Shown one piece after another: positions 9,166 through 18,830 of a stretch of 37,051 nucleotides of DNA (the first letter of the stretch is position 1; each line of letters starts with the position of its first letter). Below the pieces are notes generated by a model, which saw only the letters and a list, made by a program, of their open reading frames with translations, ran no database searches and was not told the DNA's origin. This stretch comes from Paludibacter sp. (GTDB lineage: Bacteria; Bacteroidota; Bacteroidia; Bacteroidales; Paludibacteraceae): the NCBI GenBank assembly GCA_020049335.1, contig JAIFKX010000296.1:1-37051 (forward strand). The letters are read 5' to 3'. The translations under genes and the position numbers were made by a program.

Positions 9166-11649
9166 ATGAAAATAAACCGTATTTTGTTAACCAGCTTTGT
9201 TTTGGCAATATATTTATTATCAGTAAACTCACTGTTAGCTGCCATACATCCTCGTTTGTTTTTTGAAACAACCGATTTGCCTACATTGCGCAATCGTGTA
9301 TCCGATCCGGTGGGTGCGGAAATGCTCAATTTACTTAAAACGCAATACGAAACTGAATGCCTGTCGCTGGACACAACTACCACCGGAAATAAATCGCGCC
9401 TTGCTGCCATTGCGGGTTTTCTGTATTTGATGACTGAAAATGAAGACTATGCCATAAAATCGTATGAATACACCTATAAAACCATTATCGATAAAGAAGA
9501 AGTATGGGCGGCTACTTCACTCAAGGGACTAACTTCTTATTGGTCGGCTTATTGTGTTTCGTTTGCTTACGACTGGTGTTACAATTCGCCTAACTGGTCG
9601 AATGCCAATAAACTTTTTGTTTCTACAAAGTTGAAAGTAATGGCAGATATGATTACTACCAATGGAGGCGCCGAGCAAAATACCAATGCAGCCAGCAATT
9701 GGCAAGGCATTCGAGGTGCATCGGCTCTACTTGCTTATCTCACTACCGATGATGCTTATTCCGCAACCAATTACAACACAATGAAAGCCAAGTTGACCAA
9801 ATTTGTGATTCAAAACTACGGCGATTCGGTGCAAAGTAGTGGCTGGAATATCGAAGGGCTTGGTTATCAGTATTATCCAGTAGGAAACTTTATTGGTCCA
9901 GTAGGCATAGCTATGGAGCGCGTGAACCGTGAAGATGGATTGAAAAAATATGCTTCTTTTGTTAATAGTTATTGGACAATCTATTCCTCGCTTTCAATAG
10001 GAATGGATTTGTTGGGTTTTGGTGGTATTCACCCCGATTTTGGCGACGACAATCCACATGTAACGGGTGAAGGCGTTTTTGGGCAATCGTTTTATTATTT
10101 GCCACCAGCCATGCAGCCGGCAGCAAAGTTTTGGTACGATAAAGCAGTAGGAACGGGTCGGGCTACCCAGAAATACGATGGCTACCGACTTGGTCTTATC
10201 TGGTCGTATCTCTATTATCCGTTCGATATGGTAGCCGAAAATCCCGCCGATGCCGATAGTTGGAAAACCTTAATGCAAGACAATTCGGGTGGAAATGGAT
10301 ATTATACCTATCGCAATCAGTTTAAAGATGGTTCTGACGAAATAGCTCAGCTATATGTTAAACTCCGTGGCGATAAAGGTCATGCGGGTCCTGATGCGCT
10401 TTCGTTCCGAATTCTGGGTACGAATGCTGCTTGGGCTATTGGTGGCGGACGATATGGACTGAAAGTGGCAGCTCCTGTAAACCAAGATGTTTATTGGCAC
10501 TTGATGAACACGGTTTATCCTATTGAACCATTGGTAAACAAAATTGGATCTACCGGCTGTACCACTTGTAAAACCAATGGTAATTCAGGAACAATAGTTG
10601 GTGTGCCTTATCAAAACGAAGATGGCTCGGGACATATTATTTCCGAAATGGCTACCAATAATGTGTGGACAACGGGACACAAACGTTGGTTTGTTGCCGA
10701 TTACGATTCGCTGAATACAGGCTGCCGAGCTTTTTATCTTATTGCCGATTCTACTGTGAATGGTAAATATTGGCACATGGTTACGGCTGTTGAAAATACA
10801 ATTACTACCGATGCCAATTCGTTTACCATTACAGCGCCCAATGGCAGCAGCATGAAAGGAACAATTTTTATGGCAGGCACAACTTCTATCAAAACCGGAA
10901 CATCAGTCAGAGGTTCAACTTTTGGCTCGGCTACCGAATCGAAATACATAACCATTCAGGGAACAACAAATATGTTTTTAATTACACTTTCTGTAGTTGC
11001 AAGCAGTGGAATACATCCAGTGCCAACACTTACTGCTGCAGCCACCATAAGCCAATCAAAAATTAATGTGGAAACTAAATCGTATACGTTTAAAAACGAT
11101 AATGTACTGTATAATAATAGCTTGGCTTTTTTTCGCCCACAAGCACGTTGGACAATTGACAAAGTTTCAGGAAAAGCTCCATTATCAGTCACTTTCAATG
11201 CCAGTAATTCATTTTCTCCTTCGAATAAAAACATAGATGTGGAAATAAATTCCGGCAATAACGAATCGATAGTAAGTAATAACCTAACCCACATTTACAC
11301 CGAGCCGGGCACTTACTTGGCTTCAGTAAAAGTAAAAGATTCCGAAAATAAAGTGGCTACACGTTTTGCCTACATTTTGGTGTGTGGAACTACTTCTACT
11401 CAAATAAATGATATTCAGCAAGAAATTTCATTCAAATGGAGCTATAACCAAGGTATTTTACAAATCGGATTTAATGAAAATTCATTGGCGAACCTAATCA
11501 GCTGCTACGATATTTCTGGCCAGTTGTTAGTTGTTAAAAAAGTGGGCTGTTTGAATGAAAGTATTGATTTAAGCAGTTATCCAACAGGTATAAAAATTAT
11601 CAAAGTGTCGGGTAAAAATGGCTGTAAAACATTTAAAATTGTAAACTAA
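9166..11649 (+). CDS. Heparinase II/III-like (alpha/alpha)-toroid polysaccharide lyase candidate with PKD and T9SS tail
   Basis: 827 residues with a signal peptide at 1-26 (ending NSLLAA). The mature start 'IHPRLFFETTDLPTLRNRV' is the opening typical of heparinase/alginate-lyase-like toroid proteins. Helical repeats run to about 350, including 'NAASNWQGIRGASALLAYL' and 'GWNIEGLGYQYYP' (about 225). 'GHAGPDALSFRILG' near 405 resembles the start of the beta-sandwich half of heparinase II/III enzymes. A PKD-like domain lies at about 659-740 ('GKAPLSVTFNASNSFSP', 'YTEPGTYLASVKVKD'). A degenerate T9SS sorting domain fills about 752-827, with 'CYDISGQLL' and 'LSSYPTGIKIIKVSG'. It would cleave uronic-acid glycans outside the cell; substrate unknown. 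It sits 11 bases after the beta-helix gene and 8 before the next, so it is surely co-transcribed. Confidence 0.75.
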   Translation: MKINRILLTSFVLAIYLLSVNSLLAAIHPRLFFETTDLPTLRNRVSDPVGAEMLNLLKTQYETECLSLDTTTTGNKSRLAAIAGFLYLMTENEDYAIKSYEYTYKTIIDKEEVWAATSLKGLTSYWSAYCVSFAYDWCYNSPNWSNANKLFVSTKLKVMADMITTNGGAEQNTNAASNWQGIRGASALLAYLTTDDAYSATNYNTMKAKLTKFVIQNYGDSVQSSGWNIEGLGYQYYPVGNFIGPVGIAMERVNREDGLKKYASFVNSYWTIYSSLSIGMDLLGFGGIHPDFGDDNPHVTGEGVFGQSFYYLPPAMQPAAKFWYDKAVGTGRATQKYDGYRLGLIWSYLYYPFDMVAENPADADSWKTLMQDNSGGNGYYTYRNQFKDGSDEIAQLYVKLRGDKGHAGPDALSFRILGTNAAWAIGGGRYGLKVAAPVNQDVYWHLMNTVYPIEPLVNKIGSTGCTTCKTNGNSGTIVGVPYQNEDGSGHIISEMATNNVWTTGHKRWFVADYDSLNTGCRAFYLIADSTVNGKYWHMVTAVENTITTDANSFTITAPNGSSMKGTIFMAGTTSIKTGTSVRGSTFGSATESKYITIQGTTNMFLITLSVVASSGIHPVPTLTAAATISQSKINVETKSYTFKNDNVLYNNSLAFFRPQARWTIDKVSGKAPLSVTFNASNSFSPSNKNIDVEINSGNNESIVSNNLTHIYTEPGTYLASVKVKDSENKVATRFAYILVCGTTSTQINDIQQEISFKWSYNQGILQIGFNENSLANLISCYDISGQLLVVKKVGCLNESIDLSSYPTGIKIIKVSGKNGCKTFKIVN

Positions 11650-11657
11650 TAATTCTA

Positions 11658-14123
11658 ATGAAAAAGTTCATTCTCTCAATATCGATTATTTTTAGTGCTA
11701 TGCAGTATTCTGTTGGTCAGATTGATAGCATTGTAAACGCACTTCCCCGCCCACAAGCCTCATGGGAAGTAGGTTTCAATAAGCGTATTTCCGAGATGTG
11801 GAGTATACGTATCCCATCCTACGTGCCTAATCCTAATGGAAGTATGGATGCTGGTAAATACGAATGGCCAAAATTACTATCCAAGATGGCATGGCCTGCA
11901 ACAAATTATAATTCCACCACCATGGCTGCTTTGATAGCAACAGGACGTGAAATGGTTAATGGGGGTTACGTAGGTAGTTTTTATTCTCCTTTTAGCTGTG
12001 CTGGATACGCCATGTATTATTTTCATTGGAAGGATAGTATTGCCAAATATGATCCAAGTCAAATTACTCTTATCCATGAAAATGTTAATTCTATGTGGTA
12101 TCAGCTCATGAAAGCCGATCATGTGTATGACCCTTGTTGTGGCTATAATCTTAGTGGAGGCAAAGAGTTTAATTCTGAAAACTTTCATTGGATGATGCGC
12201 TGTACAGGATACCTATTTGCACACGAATTGCATAACAAAACTATTAATAGTAAAGTAAACAATTTGAACAGTTTTAATATGAGCAATCAAGGGGTCTTGC
12301 TTCACACACGTTTAGCCTCGCCACTTACAAAAACCATTTATCCTACAAGTGTAAATGTAATAGATTATTTCGACGGCTTTGTGAAAAATCTTACCCGTGC
12401 ACTTTACAATGCTGGTCGTGTGGAATGGAATTCAATCAACTATACTGGACATACGCTCAATCCATTGTTGACATTATACGAAGGTGCAGATAAATGTAAT
12501 GACCCCAATGGTGCTGCTAATAAAAAGCGGGCACAGGCTTGTATAGATTGGATGATGGTAGAAATAGCGCTGCATTACCAAGATGGCTTCCAAGCGGCGG
12601 CGGATGCCCGTGCCAAAAGCGGCAGTTTTAAGCCTTACAAGGGATCCATTTATCAATATGCCATTCCCTATTTTGCCGATGATGCCCATTACCCTACTTT
12701 CCCCACTACAAAATGGCTAACCCAGAATCCTGACATGATGGAAATTGGTTCGCTTTTGAGCAGCAGTTATCGCCCCCCGCAAATAGTAATAGACATTGCT
12801 CAACGAAATTTTCCACTTCCAGTAGAAATACAAAGTGCGAAACCATTTTATCACATCGACCACGGTACTTATTTCAACAATGATGGGTCAGTAAAAGGTG
12901 AATGCCCTTACAATGCATGGAACGGAACGGGTAAAGGCCGACGATTTGAATTCGAAACTATTTGGTTAGACAAAAATCTAACGATGGCAAGTGCTGCAGT
13001 AGGTCGTCCAGATGGAAATCAAGGAACTTTTTCGGAGCAATGCATGTGGCGCTTGGCAGTGAAAGGTCAGAAAAATGGTGCGCGTATGCTAAGTGGCAAT
13101 GCAGGCATCATGCCGTCCACTGCCGCCAGATTACCAGAGCACGAAATTGGTCAATTTAGAAATGTGATGATGCAAATGGTAAAGCATGAATATGATTTTA
13201 AAAATGTAATTTGGTTCGCTATCCCCGATTCATTGAATGAATTGCCACTTGAAGGCGAAGGAGATTTTTGGGATGTACAACAATATAAATGGGTGAACAA
13301 AGATTTATACCTTAATGTTGGCAGTGGCGTTTTTATTGCAATCAAAGCTTTTCCTACTCCACTTACAGTAACTGTAAATACGGGTTACTCTGAAAGTTCA
13401 GACCACTCTTCATTGGCTTATGGTTGGGATGAAAACGTGTTAGGAACAGTGGTGACAGAGGTTGCAACTACAAACGATTATGCCGATTTTGCCAGTTTTG
13501 TAAACGCATTACAGTCAAAATCAATAACTTCAATCAATGCCTCTACCTATCAATATACAAGTGGAAGTGGTAATACAATCAAGATGGAATATGTCCCTAC
13601 TGGATCTTTCACGATGACCCCATATACTAATGACACTCCTTATACTAATCCTTTTTCTCCCGCTGGAAGTTATCCCAAGGTATGGGGAAATGGTACTTAT
13701 ATAGATTACACTACCTGGGATAGTTACAAAACCACTTATGGTTATGATTTAGTAAATCAAGGCTGGGGAAGTGGTGTGATGACCCTAAAAACTGCCAATG
13801 CATCGTCGCGCACAACCATTGACCCAGTTACAGCAGAGGTTAAGTTTGAAGTGAATAAAGTTGGTTCAAATTCGACTTCGATACGTAATCTGACAGTGCA
13901 AAAATCCACCATTCATATTTATCCCAATCCAGTAAAAAACGAATTGTATATTCAATCTGATCATCCGATTCGGGCATTGACAATTTACAACGCTATGGGG
14001 AAATTAATCAGCAGCCACGAAAATACAACCGTAATTTCTACGGCAAATTTAAAACAAGGCATGTATTTTTTAAAAATTGATAGTAACTATGCATACGAAG
14101 TTAAAAAATTTTTCAAGGATTAA
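11658..14123 (+). CDS. T9SS-secreted (alpha/alpha)-toroid-like protein of unrecognised family
   Basis: 821 residues with a signal peptide at 1-20 (MKKFILSISIIFSAMQYSVG). Residues about 30-500 are Trp/Tyr/His-rich and helical, in the style of alginate-lyase or heparinase toroids, but I do not recognise a named family. Features shared with the partial gene at 35869 are 'GKYxW', 'EN.....R...YL' (E174, N175, R181; H177 nearby), 'EWNSxxY' (about 256), 'LYEGA' (about 275), 'E.ALHY..G' (about 303) and 'SSYRPP' (about 369). About 510-720 is probably beta-rich, and 751-821 is a T9SS sorting domain ('IHIYPNPVKNELYIQ', 'LKQGMYFLKID'). It is most likely a surface polysaccharide lyase candidate, because it is flanked by two other secreted polysaccharide-active genes. 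Spacing is 8 bases from the previous gene and 27 to the next. Confidence 0.7.
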   Translation: MKKFILSISIIFSAMQYSVGQIDSIVNALPRPQASWEVGFNKRISEMWSIRIPSYVPNPNGSMDAGKYEWPKLLSKMAWPATNYNSTTMAALIATGREMVNGGYVGSFYSPFSCAGYAMYYFHWKDSIAKYDPSQITLIHENVNSMWYQLMKADHVYDPCCGYNLSGGKEFNSENFHWMMRCTGYLFAHELHNKTINSKVNNLNSFNMSNQGVLLHTRLASPLTKTIYPTSVNVIDYFDGFVKNLTRALYNAGRVEWNSINYTGHTLNPLLTLYEGADKCNDPNGAANKKRAQACIDWMMVEIALHYQDGFQAAADARAKSGSFKPYKGSIYQYAIPYFADDAHYPTFPTTKWLTQNPDMMEIGSLLSSSYRPPQIVIDIAQRNFPLPVEIQSAKPFYHIDHGTYFNNDGSVKGECPYNAWNGTGKGRRFEFETIWLDKNLTMASAAVGRPDGNQGTFSEQCMWRLAVKGQKNGARMLSGNAGIMPSTAARLPEHEIGQFRNVMMQMVKHEYDFKNVIWFAIPDSLNELPLEGEGDFWDVQQYKWVNKDLYLNVGSGVFIAIKAFPTPLTVTVNTGYSESSDHSSLAYGWDENVLGTVVTEVATTNDYADFASFVNALQSKSITSINASTYQYTSGSGNTIKMEYVPTGSFTMTPYTNDTPYTNPFSPAGSYPKVWGNGTYIDYTTWDSYKTTYGYDLVNQGWGSGVMTLKTANASSRTTIDPVTAEVKFEVNKVGSNSTSIRNLTVQKSTIHIYPNPVKNELYIQSDHPIRALTIYNAMGKLISSHENTTVISTANLKQGMYFLKIDSNYAYEVKKFFKD

Positions 14124-14150
14124 AATTTCAACAGTCAATACACAAGCACA

Positions 14151-16652
14151 ATGAAAAGGCACATTTTACTACTTTCAACAATTCTTTTGTCAATAGTTGC
14201 CTATGCGCAACCTCTCGACAATCCGTATAAAACAAAATATGGAACTGCACCAATATGGACTAACGATATTCGTTGGGACAAAACGGTCAATATTCTTGAT
14301 TTTGAAGTCTCCGGTCAGTCGTTTTGGGATGCTGCACTTACAGCTGCCATGACAGCAGTAAGCACTTCGGGCGGAGGAGTGGTCTATTTTCCTGCGGGAA
14401 CCTATGCTTTTGCCGACAATGTAACTTTGCCCACAGCAGTAGTGTTAAGAGGAGAAATGCCTGCGTTTAACAATGCCAAAGTCGATTCGTTTGCTCCACC
14501 GGCAAGGCTTGTTTTCCCTAAATACGAACCTACTTTTGTGGGCGACGGAACTCCAAATTCAACTGCTTTTAAATCCATTTCAGGAAGTGGAATTAAAAAT
14601 GCAGGATTGGTACATTTAGATATTAATCGTGGTCGGGTTTATTTGGGTGGTTCGTCACGCAATATATTGGTTTTTGGGATCCGCCTCAACAATATAGCGC
14701 AGCCACATACTGATATACCCTCTAACTTCAGTTATATGGCTGGATGGCAGCGTTTTTCGTACCGCCATTGTAGCACAATTACTATTTATGTATCCGAAAA
14801 TGGTGCCATTGTTAATAGTCGATTCCACGATTTGATGAATAATTTGTACCATCCTATTACTGACGACAGCTACCCACAACCGCAATACGTGGTAACTGGT
14901 CGTTACAAAACGTCTCGTATTACTCCCACTGGTGTACTCGCTTCAGAAGTAATTGGGGGTGTTACGGTTGACACTACACACATTGAACATGGCGAGCGAG
15001 CTAAATTCGATTATTTGGCACATTATGGTATCTCAATTAGCGGTGCTTTTATTGACCCAGCCACGCTTCCAAAACGTATTAATCAGCAAATAGAAGTCGT
15101 TGATAATTGGATTTATAACACCATGCGTGTAGCCATTTTTGCACAAGGTATTGGCGTGAAAATTAATGGAAATATTACGCGTGATTTACAAGACAAACGT
15201 ATTTTTATCGACCCAACTGGAGTGAAATTGGTCTCAAACAACTCTGCCACTTATGAGAACCGAAGCTTAAATTTTGCTGGCGACAATATTACAATAGAAA
15301 GAAATGACCTCAGGGTATACAGACACAAAATTCTTTACACCAACTATTCCAGCGTAGATGGAGAAGGTATTCTGATGCAGACGCAGGATAAGTGGGGAGC
15401 ATGGATGGATGGAATTAATGTTTTGAATAATAAGCTGAATTCGTATATTGGTTTTTATGATTTGAATTTTGACCAGCGGAATCTCAATATTTCCGGAAAT
15501 AATTTAATGAATTTAGGCAATATATTTATTTTCAAAAAAAATATTGCTTTCAGGTTAGATAATGTATTTGTTGAGAATAATGATAGCGTAAATAGTATTC
15601 TGGTTGGCAATAAAGCAACTGCTGATTCTTATCAGACAATTGGAAACAATCTTTTTATTCGCAACAATAAAGGAATTGGGTCATTAAAATACCCTTGCCA
15701 GTCGGTGGTTTCGGGAAATACAGGATTTACTAATACGGTGAACACTTGCCCCGATGATTTTAATGTTTTGCTGGCTGTTACACCCAGTTTTGGTCAACAG
15801 GCGGTTTCCAAAAATGCCGAAATTTCTGTTACCTATCCACATCTCTTAAGTGCTATTGATTTATCTGGAATAACTCTTGTAGGCGAAACAGCAGGAAATT
15901 TAGCTATTACAGCCACAATTCAAGGACAGAAACTAGTCATTACACATAGTGGAAATATACTACCAAACCAAAAATACACCGTTACTATTCCTGCTGGTTC
16001 TGTGAAAAGTGCCTCCAATTCGGTTGCAAATACTGAGCTTAGTTGGTGGTATATTACACAAGCTCGTCCTTATTATCAAACCATTACTCCAGGCAAAGCA
16101 GCAACTGGAATAAGCAATTTCACACCCATACAAATTCAGTGGGCTAATCCTATAACCATTAGCGATGCATCTAAAATTAAAATACTTGATGCAAGTAATG
16201 AACTTGTAACAGGGCTAACGCTTCTTTTGGATGCCAACACTAATATTCTTACGATTTTACATGATCCATTCGTTCCAAACTCAATTTACAAAGTAATAAT
16301 TGATGCCGATGCTGTAGCCAACGCTGATTTATTTGGAAATGAGCTAACAGAATGGTCTTTTACTACCGGCTCAGCTGCAATTACATCGGTCGAAAAAATT
16401 GGCACTGATAATTTTAAGCTTGCAATTTTCCCCAATCCGGCAAGTAGTTATATTTCAATACAATTGCCCAATAAATCAAGTGTATCGGCACTTAAAGTAT
16501 TTAATTCTACAGGCGCATTTATTCACTCTGTGGATGTATTACCCTCTCAATCAATCATCAATATGAATGTAAGTAATTATCAGAAAGGGATGTATTTTAT
16601 AGTTCCTTTTGGTAACTCCAATCAACAAGCAGCTAAGTTTTTTAAAAAATAA
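14151..16652 (+). CDS. T9SS-secreted right-handed beta-helix (pectate-lyase-like) protein, copy 2
   Basis: 833 residues with a signal peptide at 1-19 (ending VAYAQ). It opens 'NPYKTKYG...IWTNDIRW', nearly the same as the gene at 20510 and related to the one at 6959. The beta-helix covers about 22-538, with 'GGGVVYFPAGTYAF', 'VVLRGEMP', 'FAPPARLVFP' and DGEGILMQ at 403-410. Two Big_5-like Ig domains follow at about 541-640 and 642-735 ('ILPNQKYTVTIPAGSV', 'PNSIYKVIIDADAVAN'). The T9SS sorting domain begins near 760 ('LAIFPNPASSYISIQL'). It is likely a surface enzyme on the same glycan as copies 1 and 3. It is the last gene of the tight four-gene run; 144 bases separate it from the next start. 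Confidence 0.85.
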   Translation: MKRHILLLSTILLSIVAYAQPLDNPYKTKYGTAPIWTNDIRWDKTVNILDFEVSGQSFWDAALTAAMTAVSTSGGGVVYFPAGTYAFADNVTLPTAVVLRGEMPAFNNAKVDSFAPPARLVFPKYEPTFVGDGTPNSTAFKSISGSGIKNAGLVHLDINRGRVYLGGSSRNILVFGIRLNNIAQPHTDIPSNFSYMAGWQRFSYRHCSTITIYVSENGAIVNSRFHDLMNNLYHPITDDSYPQPQYVVTGRYKTSRITPTGVLASEVIGGVTVDTTHIEHGERAKFDYLAHYGISISGAFIDPATLPKRINQQIEVVDNWIYNTMRVAIFAQGIGVKINGNITRDLQDKRIFIDPTGVKLVSNNSATYENRSLNFAGDNITIERNDLRVYRHKILYTNYSSVDGEGILMQTQDKWGAWMDGINVLNNKLNSYIGFYDLNFDQRNLNISGNNLMNLGNIFIFKKNIAFRLDNVFVENNDSVNSILVGNKATADSYQTIGNNLFIRNNKGIGSLKYPCQSVVSGNTGFTNTVNTCPDDFNVLLAVTPSFGQQAVSKNAEISVTYPHLLSAIDLSGITLVGETAGNLAITATIQGQKLVITHSGNILPNQKYTVTIPAGSVKSASNSVANTELSWWYITQARPYYQTITPGKAATGISNFTPIQIQWANPITISDASKIKILDASNELVTGLTLLLDANTNILTILHDPFVPNSIYKVIIDADAVANADLFGNELTEWSFTTGSAAITSVEKIGTDNFKLAIFPNPASSYISIQLPNKSSVSALKVFNSTGAFIHSVDVLPSQSIINMNVSNYQKGMYFIVPFGNSNQQAAKFFKK

Positions 16653-16796
16653 TATATAGCCTATATACATCTCGTAGAATTTCTTGGGAAGTATGGATTT
16701 ATATCCATTATTTGCAAGCCATACAGAAGCTTTGTGAAAGTTAAGAACAAGAAAAATAATGGATTAAAATTTTTAATGATGGATAGACAGATTTCT

Positions 16797-18709
16797 ATGA
16801 AGCGTTTTCTAATTATTTTCACCATTCTCACTCATTTCGGAACTTTGTCATTTGCACAAATTGATACTGTGTTTTTAACAGCTATGGATTTGTCAAAAGT
16901 GCAACAGGGATGGAGCACGGTTCATATCAATACCAATTTGCTCGACGAGCCATTGTCTATAAACAAGCAGCGTTTTGAGAACGGTATTTGCACTCATGCA
17001 TACTCCGAAATAGAGATTCAATTACACCGGAATGCTAATCGTTTTACGTCACTTGTAGGTATTGATGACCATGTAGCTAAAGGGAAGCATTCCAGTATCT
17101 ACTTTATGGTGTTGGGTGATAAGGATACCCTTTTTTGCAGTAAAAAAATGCATGCCAATGAACCTCCAGTAAGTATAGACATATCAATAGTGGGGTATAA
17201 GAAATTAACCCTAATAACACATGATGCCTACGATGGATCAAATCAGGATCATGGTGACTGGGTGAATGCCATTATCACTTATTCTGGAAATCAAAAACCC
17301 GATGTGTTTTATCATACACCTGAGCCATTTTATTTACAAACCCCTTCATTGTCAGAAGTTCCTCAGATAAATGGAGCCATGGTGTCGGCTGCTCGTGCAG
17401 GTTCTCCTTATCTTTTTAGAATCCCAATTACAGGAATTCAACCTATAAAAGTAACAGTTAGTAGGTTGCCATACGGATTGCATTTTGACTCAAAAACGAA
17501 TATTATCAGTGGTACAGTTGCTAAAATTGGAACTTACAAAGTTTCTATCAAAGCTGCCAACTCCAAGGGCAAAACATCTGCCAATCATCGTATTGTTATT
17601 GGCAATAAATTAGCTCTTTCACCACCCATGGGATGGAATAGTTGGAATGCATGGGGAATGCGGATATCCGAAGAAAAAGTACGGCAGACCATTGACGCAT
17701 TCGAAAAGTTCGGACTTGCCAATCATGGTTGGACTTATATTAATATTGACGACGGCTGGCAAGCTGAAACACGCAATGCAGATAGTACTTTGAAATGGAA
17801 TTCTAAATTCACTGACATTAAACTTTTGGCAGATTATGCTCATGCTAAAGGTTTAAAACTAGGGATTTATTCCTCGCCAGGCGAGTATACATGTGGTAAA
17901 GAAATCGGAAGTTTGAATTACGAAAAAGTTGATTCCAAAACATGGGCTAACTGGGGAGTAGATTATTTGAAATATGATTGGTGTTCGTACGAAAAAGTTA
18001 TTTCGGGGAATTCTCGTGCTGAATACATGAAGCCTTATTTGAAGATGAGTAATGAGCTGAAATCGTTAAACAGAGATGTTGTTTTCGGTATTTGTCAATA
18101 TGGAATGGATAATGTGTGGGAATGGGGTCCGCAAGCTGGTGGAAGCACTTGGCGCACTACCAATGATATTATTGACACCTGGTTCAGTATGAAAACAATA
18201 GGATTTGAACGCCACAACATCACTCATCCTTATGCTGGGCCAGGTGCGTGGAACGATCCTGATATGCTCTTGGCTGGGGAGCAAACCTACACCCTTCTCG
18301 TTTAACTTGTAACGAGCAATATACTCATTTTACACAATGGGCTATGCTTTCGGCACCCTTGATGTTGGGTTGTGATTTGGCACAATTAGATAGTTTCACA
18401 CTTAACCTGATTACCAATGACGAAGTGATTGCTATCAATCAGGATGTATTGGGAAAACAAGCGCAATTAATGTATACGGAAGGTGACGTACAAGTTTGGA
18501 AAAAAGAACTGAGCGGAAAAAGAATAGCTTTAGCCATCTATAACCTCGGACGTGATGATACGAGTTTTGAAATATGTTTCTCCAAAGCAGGGCTTAAATC
18601 AAAACAATTTCTACGCGATGTGTGGACACAAACCGATGTAGGATATAGAAAAAACAGCTATACATTTGATATTCCAAGGCATGGCTGTAAATTGTTTGTA
18701 GCAAAATAA
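16797..18709 (+). pseudogene. GH27 alpha-galactosidase with NPCBM domain, broken by a frame change near 18270
   Basis: The ATG at 16797 starts a good signal peptide (MKRFLIIFTILTHFGTLSFA); the same frame is open from a GTG at 16734, which is less likely. Domains in order are an NPCBM-like domain (about 25-165, 'ICTHAYSEIEIQL', 'HGDWVNAIITY'), a He_PIG-like domain (about 190-270) and a GH27 barrel from about 275 ('LSPPMGWNSWNAWG'). The nucleophile D394 is in KYDWC and the acid/base D457 is in WRTTNDIID. After 'GAWNDPDMLLAG' the frame runs into TAA at 18303-18305. The family sequence resumes in another frame ('GWGANLHPSRLTCNEQYTHF') and continues to a normal end at 18709. One base, or more probably 13, is missing. 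As read, the product lacks the end of the barrel and the C-terminal beta domain and should be inactive. There is no T9SS tail, so the intact form would be periplasmic. Confidence 0.85.
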
Positions 18710-18830
18710 ATTTAAAATAACGATATACACTTAAAAATAAAATCCTTTCTCGTTTGCAGGTATTCCTAGGGTTTATTCGTCATAGAATACTTTCGAAAGG
18801 AATAAAAACAATCAAAATAATATTAGAACA

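Noticed and set aside
16653-16667. TATATAG-C-CTATATA palindrome just after the stop of the gene at 14151
   Set aside because: The stem is almost all A/T and no T-run follows, so it is weak as a terminator and easily arises by chance. The nearby ATGGAT/ATCCAT pair at 16693-16708 is equally weak.
18344-18709. Independent small gene after the GH27 fragment
   Set aside because: Its sequence is the C-terminal part of GH27 ('LSAPLMLGCDLAQL', 'INQDVLGKQA') and the family match extends upstream of its ATG, so it is the broken end of the same gene.
18744-18800. CCTTTC/GAAAGG pairing and the CTTTCGAAAG palindrome before GH28
   Set aside because: The loop is long and the arms short, with no support as a riboswitch or operator; it is too ambiguous to annotate.
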